Below, piece after piece: positions 1 to 5,133 of a DNA stretch of 7,133 nucleotides; position 1 is the first letter of the stretch; each line of letters starts with the position of its first letter. The DNA is from Bacteroidales bacterium (GTDB lineage: Bacteria > Bacteroidota > Bacteroidia > Bacteroidales > NBLH01). The position numbers were made by a program, and so were the translations under genes. The notes beneath the pieces are model-generated. The model searched no databases, was not told the DNA's origin, and saw only the letters and a program-made list of their open reading frames with translations. The DNA is taken from the NCBI GenBank assembly GCA_026988445.1, contig JALSLF010000570.1, positions 1 through 7,133 of the forward strand, read 5' to 3'.

Positions 1-192
1 TTATCAATTTATCGCATATAGGACTGTAATTAGTTATATATATGGTTGCTGTAAAAATGTTTTAGATTATTAAGTTTACCAAAGGTGCATTTTTTCTTTG
101 CCGGACTTTTCGTTGCAAACCTTTTGTCGTATTAGAATACAACTGCAAGGTTTGGCGCCTTAATTCCGACAAAGAAAAAACGCATGAATTAA
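1..192. other. Non-coding stretch left of the glycosyltransferase gene
   Basis: No convincing coding region is seen on either strand. Apart from the inverted repeat at 86-184, the segment is AT-rich sequence with no RNA gene or promoter that I can recognise. It lies downstream of the minus-strand glycosyltransferase, and the neighbour to the left is outside the window. Confidence 0.6.
86..184. repeat. 99-base imperfect inverted repeat downstream of the glycosyltransferase gene
   Basis: The left arm (86-133) and right arm (136-184) are imperfect reverse complements. The outer 20 bases, 86-105 against 165-184, match at 18 of 20 positions. A second block, 116-123 against 147-154, pairs over 8 bases, and the innermost part pairs GTATT with AATAC around AG at 134-135. 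Both outer mismatches (89/181 and 101/169) are A-C pairs on the plus strand. In a minus-strand transcript, which is the direction of the adjacent glycosyltransferase gene ending at 193, they become G-U wobbles, giving an unbroken 20-pair helix. It may therefore form a 3' UTR hairpin that ends or stabilises that mRNA. No clean T-tract follows it, so it is not a textbook intrinsic terminator. A MITE-like or other palindromic repeat is the alternative. Confidence 0.7.
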
Positions 193-1311
193 TCAGACTA
201 AATTAAGTAATTTGTCAATTTCTTGTACTTCAATGTTTTGGTCGTATTTACTTACGGCTGTTTCCTTTGCTGAAAGGGCTTTTGCTTCAATTTCGACAGG
301 GTTTTTCAGCATATACTCCAGTTTTTTGCAAAAATCTGCTGTATTATTGTATTCGTATAGGGTGCCGTAATTACCAAAATCTAATATTTCACTTGTTCCG
401 CCGGAATTGGTGGCAATAACAGGTATGCCCGATAGCATTGCTTCAATGGTTACCATTCCGTAAGTCTCGCTTTCTGTTGCCAGAACAAAAATATCTATGG
501 CATTGTAAAAAAGTGCTACGTCTTCGTTAAAATCAACAAAATGGACAATATTTTCCATAGCATTTTGTTTTACGCTTTCTTTTATCTGTTGAAAATATTT
601 TTGTGCTTGGGGTTCATTTACCGTTGGTGAACCAAAAATAAGTAATTCAACATTAAGATTTTCTTGCTTTAGTTTTGCCAGTGCTTCAACAAGAAATAGC
701 TGTCCTTTCTTTTCGGTAATCCGTCCGATAATTCCCATTAAAGGGGCTTTCGGATTAATTTTTAAAGTGGCTCTTGCTTCTTGCTTCGTATATTTTTGCT
801 TGGTAAACCGCTTAATATCTACACCCAATGGAATAACACGTATTTTTTCTTCCTGAACTTTTGTGTTTTCTAAAACTTTACTTTTTAGATATTCCAAGGG
901 ACTAATCCAATAGTCAATGGATTTGTATCGAAAAGTATGTATGAAATCTTTTTTATTTAACCTTAGCTGCATATGCTGTTGGTATATAATCGTAAGTTCC
1001 GTAAAAAATAGTTTTTTGGTCCATGAAATTACATCAATATCCTTATTGTCAAAAACCATTATTTTTTGAATATTTCGTTTTTTTAAAGCCGTACTTATTT
1101 TTTTCGCCGATATAAAATCAAAATATTTACCCGGCTTTTTCAACAAGACCACCGAACTGAAAATATCTTTACCTTTATTATAAATTGTCGATTCTTTTTG
1201 TGAAAAGAGTGTTATTTCATAATTTTTTTCTGTTAATAAACGTGCAAGTTTGAGGGTATTCATTTCTAAACCACCCCAACCTGTAGAACTTATGTAAAAA
1301 GCAATATTCAT
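193..1311 (-). CDS. GT4-family (GT-B fold) glycosyltransferase
   Basis: This 372-residue protein is a complete retaining glycosyltransferase of the GT4/'glycosyl transferases group 1' type. Such enzymes move a sugar from a nucleotide-sugar donor to a glycan or lipid acceptor at the cytoplasmic face of the membrane, usually for LPS, exopolysaccharide or glycoprotein glycan assembly. The N-terminal Rossmann-like domain (about 1-165) opens with a hydrophobic strand and a Gly-Gly-Leu-Glu loop at 13-16, the usual acceptor-side glycine motif. The linker PLGVD (161-165) leads into the C-terminal donor domain. That domain has GRITEKKGQ at 196-204, whose Arg and Lys typically contact the donor phosphates, and the EX7E signature with Glu282 and Glu290, followed by the SGIPVIATNSGGTSEI stretch (294-309). 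The length is normal for the family. Donor and acceptor cannot be predicted. No other glycan gene is in view, although more may lie to the left. The start is the ATG at 1311, immediately before the conserved MNIAFYIS strand. Confidence 0.92.
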   Translation of the reverse strand: MNIAFYISSTGWGGLEMNTLKLARLLTEKNYEITLFSQKESTIYNKGKDIFSSVVLLKKPGKYFDFISAKKISTALKKRNIQKIMVFDNKDIDVISWTKKLFFTELTIIYQQHMQLRLNKKDFIHTFRYKSIDYWISPLEYLKSKVLENTKVQEEKIRVIPLGVDIKRFTKQKYTKQEARATLKINPKAPLMGIIGRITEKKGQLFLVEALAKLKQENLNVELLIFGSPTVNEPQAQKYFQQIKESVKQNAMENIVHFVDFNEDVALFYNAIDIFVLATESETYGMVTIEAMLSGIPVIATNSGGTSEILDFGNYGTLYEYNNTADFCKKLEYMLKNPVEIEAKALSAKETAVSKYDQNIEVQEIDKLLNLV

Positions 1312-1379
1312 AATTATTAAAGTTTTATCTTTTGGGTTCTACTACCATTTTAGTGGGTAATGTACTATTTTGATTAACA

Positions 1380-1447
1380 GGTTGGATGTTAGAAGTTAGA
1401 TGTCAGAAGTAAACAAACTTCGGTCATCTAACTTCTAACATCCAACC
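1380..1447. repeat. 68-base palindrome made of 7-base units
   Basis: Bases 1380-1402 are the exact reverse complement of 1425-1447, which is 23 pairs with no mismatch. The pairing continues inward through 1404/1423 and 1406-1410 against 1417-1421, with mismatches only at 1403/1424 and 1405/1422, leaving a six-base loop at 1411-1416. The left arm reads as four consecutive heptamers from 1382: TTGGATG, TTAGAAG, TTAGATG, TCAGAAG, fitting the consensus TYRGAWG. The right arm carries the same units in reverse complement. No T-tract follows either arm, and the element sits between divergent genes, so a terminator role is unlikely. It most resembles a dispersed intergenic palindromic repeat. I recall similar TTAGATG/TTAGAAG heptad strings in other Bacteroidota genomes, but I cannot check that here. 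Confidence 0.9.
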
Positions 1448-1532
1448 CAAATAGTTCTATAAAAACACATTATTAAAATTCATTTTTTACTGTTTCCACT
1501 AAATTCGCAGTAATACCATCTTTTTATCAGCC

Positions 1533-1540
1533 CAAATATA
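1533..1540 (-). promoter_or_regulatory. Possible -7 promoter element for the glycosyltransferase gene
   Basis: Read on the minus strand this is TATATTTG, a full match to the Bacteroidota sigma-A -7 consensus TAnnTTTG. No good -33 TTTG is seen at the expected distance upstream, which weakens the call. If used, transcription would begin near 1526 and the 5' UTR would run about 215 bases and contain the whole heptad palindrome. Confidence 0.3.
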
Positions 1541-1715
1541 GTCTTTTTTCTATTTTATCGGATTAATACTTCCTGATAATTCCGGTTTTAATCATGGAAA
1601 TTGAATTATCTGTCAATTATAATAGTGTAAATATCAATATCATAAAATTATTAATATATTTTCTCTATTATTTTCGTTATTTTAGTACATGTTTAACCTT
1701 AAAAAAATTAGTACT

Positions 1716-2375
1716 ATGAAAAAGATAATATATTTATTTTGGATTGCAGGATTTACTTTTTTTATGAGCAGTTGCGAAGGCGATTTGGCAAGTTTGGTAA
1801 ATGAGCAAGGTTTAACTGAGGAAATTGTTAATTTGGTTCCCGATTCAATTTTAAATGAAATGGAATCAATGGGTATGCCGATTTATGGTGGAGAAAATCC
1901 GCCAAATATTGAAAACTCTTATCTTGCTTCGCCCTTTGTTTTAAAAGCCAGTAATAGAGAATCTGACCAAATAGGTCATACGTATAGCGATTACTATGTT
2001 AAATTTTATAATCAGGACAATAGCAAACTAAGTATTTCGATGAACTATTTAAACGGACCGGAAAGTGGTACGGGAATGGGTAGTTATATTGTAGGTGATG
2101 ATAATAAATTTTCGGTATTTGTTGAAGTAAATGCCGAAGCAGACGATGGCAGTAAAGCAAAAATGGTTCATGTAATTTCGGGCGAATGGACTGCCGAAGG
2201 AATTAAAAACTTATATTTTGCCAATTTTATGTTGGATAATTACGGCAATACCACCGGTTATTGGATTGAAAACGGAGACGGGCGTGTAATATATGACTCT
2301 GATGGCTTTTCACCCGTAACCGATTCGTTTAAAAGTATAAAAATGCCCGGCGTTAAGAGCGTTGGAGCAAAATAA
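1716..2375 (+). CDS. Secreted lipoprotein of unknown function
   Basis: I do not recognise the family. The protein starts with MKKIIYLFWIAGFTFFMSSC, a lipoprotein signal peptide with a charged N-terminus, a hydrophobic core and the lipobox cysteine at residue 20, so it should be exported and lipid-anchored. The ATG at 1716 (219 residues) is preferred over the in-frame ATG at 1689 because it places the lysines directly before the hydrophobic core and has an A-rich stretch just upstream. The mature part has a short helical region (about 21-50) and then GMPIYGGENPPNIENSYLAS (52-71). The rest is rich in Gly, Asn, Asp and aromatic residues and alternates like beta-strands, suggesting a compact beta-sandwich or barrel. 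There is no cysteine beyond the lipobox and no catalytic motif I can identify. The gene appears monocistronic and ends at a hairpin terminator. Confidence 0.85.
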   Translation: MKKIIYLFWIAGFTFFMSSCEGDLASLVNEQGLTEEIVNLVPDSILNEMESMGMPIYGGENPPNIENSYLASPFVLKASNRESDQIGHTYSDYYVKFYNQDNSKLSISMNYLNGPESGTGMGSYIVGDDNKFSVFVEVNAEADDGSKAKMVHVISGEWTAEGIKNLYFANFMLDNYGNTTGYWIENGDGRVIYDSDGFSPVTDSFKSIKMPGVKSVGAK

Positions 2376-2383
2376 TTTTTTTC

Positions 2384-2425
2384 AAAAAAAGCAAAAGCAT
2401 TATCGTTTAACGATAATGCTTTTTT
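2384..2425. terminator. Bidirectional intrinsic terminator between convergent genes
   Basis: Bases 2393-2405 pair perfectly with 2411-2423 (13 pairs, core GCATTATCG/CGATAATGC) around the loop TTTAA. A T-run at 2420-2425 follows on the plus strand, and an A-run at 2384-2390 precedes the stem, giving a T-tract on the minus strand. It begins 9 bases after the lipoprotein stop and lies about 50 bases past the stop of the opposing PUR gene, so it can serve both transcripts. Confidence 0.85.
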
Positions 2426-2475
2426 ATCTGTTAATTATTCAGAAAAAACTAAAAAATAATAGTTTTAACTAAAAA

Positions 2476-2823
2476 CTATTTGTCTAAATCTTCAAATTCA
2501 ACTCCGGTAAAGTCTTTTTTCTCAACTTCTTCGGTTACATGAACTGTTTCATGATTTCCTTGCGCTTTTTTAATAAAGGCAACTACTTCGCTTAAACCTT
2601 CGCTGAATTTTTCAAAATCTTCTTTATACAAAAAGATTTTATGCTTTTCTATTTGAAAATTTCCATTTTGGTCATAACGCCTTTTGCGCTCGGTAATAGT
2701 TAAGTAGTAATCGTTTTTTCGTGTTGCTTTAACATCAAAAAAATAGGTTCTTTTACCTGCTCTAACGGCTTTTGAAAAAATTTCTTCTCTTTCGTAACCT
2801 TCTGTTTTTTCAAATTCGTCCAT
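2476..2823 (-). CDS. PUR-family (DUF3276) DNA/RNA-binding protein
   Basis: This 115-residue cytoplasmic protein matches the bacterial PUR-alpha-like family (DUF3276) found in Bacteroidota and spirochaetes, single-repeat relatives of eukaryotic Pur-alpha that bind single-stranded DNA or RNA. The spirochaete member BpuR binds both RNA and DNA. The PUR repeat spans about residues 13-86. It includes EIFSKAVRAGKRTYFFDVKA (14-33), a strand pair with basic residues, then YYLTITERKRRY (39-50), and an amphipathic helix from about 67 to 86 (KEDFEKFSEGLSEVVAFIKK). The tail (about 91-115) is acidic and probably disordered. The length is usual for the family. The target is unknown. The gene is convergent with the lipoprotein, divergent from nusB and appears monocistronic, with its own promoter match at 2887-2894. 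Confidence 0.9.
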   Translation of the reverse strand: MDEFEKTEGYEREEIFSKAVRAGKRTYFFDVKATRKNDYYLTITERKRRYDQNGNFQIEKHKIFLYKEDFEKFSEGLSEVVAFIKKAQGNHETVHVTEEVEKKDFTGVEFEDLDK

Positions 2824-2886
2824 ACTTACATCAAAATAAGATTAATAAAAATTTTTTGTAATAATATTGTAAAAATTACAACTATG

Positions 2887-2894
2887 CAAATATA
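2887..2894 (-). promoter_or_regulatory. -7 promoter element of the PUR-family gene
   Basis: On the minus strand this reads TATATTTG, a full match to the Bacteroidota -7 consensus TAnnTTTG. The expected -33 position (about 2912-2919) is only T-rich on that strand, with no clear TTTG. A start near 2880 would leave a leader of roughly 57 bases before the ATG at 2823. Confidence 0.45.
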
Positions 2895-2959
2895 AATCTG
2901 AAAAATTAAATAAAAAAAGAAAATTCTTGCTAAAATATTTGATTTTACAAATCTATTGA

Positions 2960-3132
2960 TTATAACCTAAATTGAGTGATTATCTACTTCAATAAGTACC
3001 AATCTATTGAGTTAAAAAGATTTACAAAAAAAGACTCAAATACCATAGGGTATTCTTACTTTTTTTCTAAACTTTTTAATCTCAATATCTCGGCACTTCT
3101 TTTTGTACATAATCGCTCAATTTAGGTATAAG
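2960..3132. repeat. About 170-base imperfect palindrome
   Basis: The left arm (about 2960-3044) and right arm (about 3049-3132) are reverse complements along their whole length, at roughly 75% identity by hand alignment with a few one- or two-base gaps. The centre is AATACC-ATAG-GGTATT (3039-3054). The best-conserved part is the outer end, where 2966-2987 pairs with 3105-3126 at 20 of 22 positions (CCTAAATTGAG core). Inner blocks such as TATTGAG, TTAAAAAG and AAAAAAAG are also shared. There is no coding capacity inside. The structure fits a non-autonomous palindromic element (MITE-like) that has partly diverged, or a long structured RNA. It is unrelated in sequence to the repeats at 86-184 and 1380-1447. 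Confidence 0.8.
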
Positions 3133-3196
3133 TTTTAGAATACTGTTACCGAAAAATCAATAAATTTTTCTTTAAAAGTTAATAAGCCTTAAATAA

Positions 3197-3227
3197 TTTT
3201 CAAATCACAATATTCTGATTAATTTTG
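3197..3227 (+). promoter_or_regulatory. nusB operon promoter
   Basis: TAATTTTG at 3220-3227 matches the Bacteroidota -7 consensus TAnnTTTG at every fixed position. A T-rich TTTTC at about 3197-3201 lies 18-19 bases upstream, a partial match to the -33 TTTG element. Transcription would begin near 3234, about 25 bases before the nusB ATG. Confidence 0.55.
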
Positions 3228-3258
3228 TCGCTGATTTTTAATATACAGGTTCTTTTAA

Positions 3259-4197
3259 ATGATAAGTAGAAGATTAATAAGAATAAAAGCACTTCAAATT
3301 TTATATGCCTATTCTAAAAAAGGCGATGTAAGTTCTTTAAATGCCGAAAAAGAGTTGTTTCATAGCATTGAAAAATACTATGACTTATACCTTATGTTGT
3401 TGGCTTTACCGCAAGAAATTGCAGCACTTGAACGAAAAAAAATTCTTCAACGAAGGCAGAAAAGATTTGCTACTCCCGAAGACTTAAATCCGAATTTGAA
3501 CTTTCAGGATAATCAATTTATTGAAATATTAAGTAGTTCTGACCAATTATCAGATTTGCTTGAAAAAAGAAAACTTAATTGGAAAGCCTATCCTGATTTT
3601 ATTAAGCAAATTTATACTGCTTTTATTCAATCGGATGTGTATGCCGACATGATGAAAGCCTCCGGTAATGATTTTAAAGAAGATAAAGAATTGCTTATTC
3701 GGTTTTATACAGAGTTTTTAGTAAATGATGAGAATCTTCAAGAGTTTTTAGAGGAAGAGAGCATATACTGGAATGATGATTTTAGTTTTGTAATGATTAT
3801 GCTTATGAAAACCCTTGAAAGAGTTAATCAGCAGGGGAGGGTGAAATTATTACCCGTATTCAAAAATGAGGATGATCATGATTTTGCAAGATTGTTGTTA
3901 CGCAAAACTATAGTTAATGCCGATGAATATTTAAAAATAATTGAAAAACATACTAAGAATTGGGACCCGGACAGGATAGCCCAAACCGATCGTATGATTT
4001 TACAATTGGCAATAGCCGAAGTTTTGGAGTTTTCATCAATACCCATTAAAGTTACTTTAAATGAGTATATTGAAATATCAAAATATTACAGTACCGAAAA
4101 AAGTAAAACTTTTATAAACGGTTTGCTGGATCAAATTATAAAATCTTTAAGTAAAGAAAATAAAATAAAAAAGATAGGGCGAGGACTTGTCGGTTAA
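3259..4197 (+). CDS. nusB: Transcription antitermination factor NusB, long Bacteroidota form
   Basis: NusB pairs with NusE (ribosomal protein S10) on boxA RNA in the leaders of rRNA operons and prevents premature termination. This protein is 312 residues, against about 140 in E. coli. The N-terminus (MISRRLIRIKALQILYAYSK, 1-20) matches the first NusB helix with its Arg-rich, Ala-Gln-x-Leu-Tyr pattern. The rest of the NusB fold is at the C-terminus, about 205-300: the WDPDRIAQTDRMILQLAIAE segment (235-254), the PIKVTLNEYIEISKYYS helix and the hallmark FINGLLD (285-291). Between them lies about 180 mostly helical, charged residues absent from the short form. Other Bacteroidota NusB proteins are similarly long, so this is not a fusion error. 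The gene leads a probable operon with the DUF1573 lipoprotein and yajC. The ATG at 3259 fits the conserved first helix and the promoter position. Confidence 0.93.
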   Translation: MISRRLIRIKALQILYAYSKKGDVSSLNAEKELFHSIEKYYDLYLMLLALPQEIAALERKKILQRRQKRFATPEDLNPNLNFQDNQFIEILSSSDQLSDLLEKRKLNWKAYPDFIKQIYTAFIQSDVYADMMKASGNDFKEDKELLIRFYTEFLVNDENLQEFLEEESIYWNDDFSFVMIMLMKTLERVNQQGRVKLLPVFKNEDDHDFARLLLRKTIVNADEYLKIIEKHTKNWDPDRIAQTDRMILQLAIAEVLEFSSIPIKVTLNEYIEISKYYSTEKSKTFINGLLDQIIKSLSKENKIKKIGRGLVG

Positions 4198-4234
4198 TTC
4201 TTTTTTTATTTCTTTGCATTTATACTTTAATAAA

Positions 4235-4654
4235 ATGAGTAGATATTTAAAATATTTTATTGGTATTTGGGTAATTTTCAGTTTTGCATCGTGCAATACG
4301 AATAACCCCAAATCCGGTTCAAAAGAAAGACAAGAAAAACATGCACTAAGCTCTATAGAATTTTACGAAACAGAATATGATTTTGGTACCATTGCAGGTG
4401 GTGAGCTGGTTACGCATCGTTTTATTTTTAAAAATACGGGAAATGCCGGTTTGTATATTTCAAAAGTAATGGCAGATTGTGGTTGTACCGTTGCCGATTA
4501 TGAAAAAGATGAGGTAAAACCGGGTGCAGAAGGATATATTGAACTGATTTTTAACAGTGAGGGTTTTCGTGGTTTACAAATTAAAAAAGTAAATGTTTAT
4601 GCAAATACTATACCTCCGGTTCATGAACTAACTATTGCAGCAACAATTAAATAA
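4235..4654 (+). CDS. DUF1573 domain lipoprotein
   Basis: This 139-residue exported protein carries one DUF1573 domain, an Ig-like/ASPM-SPD-2-Hydin-type beta-sandwich common in Bacteroidota and of unknown function. The signal peptide MSRYLKYFIGIWVIFSFASC places the lipobox cysteine at residue 20, followed by a polar linker (21-40). The domain runs from about 42 to the end: EYDFGTIAGGELVTHRFIFK, the NTGNAGLYISKV strand, the diagnostic DCGCT motif with Cys82 and Cys84, then PGAEGYIELIFNSEGFRG and a final strand pair. The reading frame extends upstream to a TTG at 4187 inside nusB, but the ATG at 4235 is preferred because it begins exactly at the signal peptide, leaving a 37-base gap after nusB. 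It is probably cotranscribed with nusB and yajC, with yajC 37 bases further on. Confidence 0.9.
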   Translation: MSRYLKYFIGIWVIFSFASCNTNNPKSGSKERQEKHALSSIEFYETEYDFGTIAGGELVTHRFIFKNTGNAGLYISKVMADCGCTVADYEKDEVKPGAEGYIELIFNSEGFRGLQIKKVNVYANTIPPVHELTIAATIK

Positions 4655-4691
4655 GCATATAAATTTAGTAAAAATTTAAAATTAGAAGAAT

Positions 4692-5012
4692 ATGATTAAC
4701 AATTTATTATTTGTATTATTAATGGCTCCGCAAGGCGGAAATGATAACCCTTTGGTATCTTTATTGCCTTTGGTATTGGTTATTGTGGTTTTTTATTTTT
4801 TCATGATTAGACCACAAATGAAAAAGCAAAAAGAATTAAGACAATTTAGAGAATCTATCAAAAAAGGCGACAAAATTATTACCATTGGTGGTATTCACGG
4901 TAAAGTAGCTGATGTTAAAGATACTACCGTTGTGATTGAAATTGCCGATAAAGTACGTTTAACGGTTGAAAAATCAGCGGTGATTAATGACCCGTCTGCT
5001 ATGTTGAAGTAA
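4692..5012 (+). CDS. yajC: Sec translocon accessory subunit YajC
   Basis: YajC is a small inner-membrane protein that associates with SecDF in the Sec holotranslocon. This 106-residue copy has a short N-terminal segment and then one membrane helix at about 21-38. The family signature FYFFMIRPQMKKQKE (34-48) marks the helix end, where basic residues remain in the cytoplasm. The soluble domain starts with a short amphipathic helix and continues with GDKIITIGGIHGKVADV (59-75), the conserved Gly-rich beta hairpin, and two more strands to about 95. The length is typical. It is the last gene of the probable nusB operon and is followed by a strong terminator. secD and secF are not in the window, which is normal for Bacteroidota. 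The ATG at 4692 gives the expected short periplasmic N-terminus. Confidence 0.95.
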   Translation: MINNLLFVLLMAPQGGNDNPLVSLLPLVLVIVVFYFFMIRPQMKKQKELRQFRESIKKGDKIITIGGIHGKVADVKDTTVVIEIADKVRLTVEKSAVINDPSAMLK

Positions 5013-5034
5013 GAAAAGGTTAAAACTATATTTT

Positions 5035-5071
5035 AAACAGGATGTTTTTCTAAGCATCCTGTTTTTTTTTT
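5035..5071 (+). terminator. Intrinsic terminator of the nusB-yajC operon
   Basis: AAACAGGATG at 5035-5044 pairs perfectly with CATCCTGTTT at 5055-5064. Three more pairs (one G-T) extend the stem inward to a four-base loop at 5048-5051. Ten T residues run from 5062 to 5071. It lies 23 bases after the yajC stop and separates the operon from comEC. Confidence 0.93.
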
Positions 5072-5133
5072 GATAAACCTGTAATAACTATCTGATATTT
5101 TCATTAAATTTACGGTAAAAGTCATAATTCCTA

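Larger units (their letters stand above)
1312..1715. other. Divergent intergenic region
   Basis: This gap of about 400 bases separates the minus-strand glycosyltransferase from the plus-strand lipoprotein, so promoters for both should lie here. It has no credible ORF. It contains the heptad palindrome at 1380-1447, a minus-strand -7 match at 1533-1540 and a weaker plus-strand match (TATTTTCG, 1669-1676) about 40 bases before the lipoprotein start. The rest is AT-rich and otherwise featureless. Confidence 0.6.
2824..3258. other. Divergent intergenic region between the PUR gene and nusB
   Basis: This very AT-rich gap of 435 bases shows no credible ORF. It holds the minus-strand promoter match at 2887-2894, a large imperfect palindrome at about 2960-3132 and the nusB promoter at 3197-3227. 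The gap is long for two divergent promoters, and the palindrome accounts for much of the excess. Confidence 0.65.

Noticed and set aside
86..184. Integron attC recombination site
   Set aside because: The size and imperfect palindrome are suggestive, but the outer ends lack the RYYYAAC and GTTRRRY core sites and no integron integrase is present.
1380..1447. CRISPR array or intrinsic terminator
   Set aside because: The units are 7 bases and contiguous, with no spacers, and neither arm is followed by a T-tract. It lies upstream of both flanking genes.
1689..1715. Upstream ATG for the lipoprotein at 1716
   Set aside because: It would add nine residues before the MKK start of a standard signal peptide. 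The second ATG fits the usual lipoprotein N-terminus.
3151..3170. Small hairpin GAAAAAT...ATTTTTC
   Set aside because: Seven A/T-rich pairs are expected by chance in sequence this AT-rich, and nothing nearby supports a function.
4187..4234. Upstream TTG start for the DUF1573 gene, overlapping nusB
   Set aside because: It would put 16 extra residues before a perfectly placed lipoprotein signal peptide. The ATG at 4235 is the better start.
4682..4688. TTAGAAG heptamer just before yajC, matching the 1380-1447 unit
   Set aside because: A single unpaired copy without neighbouring units is compatible with chance.
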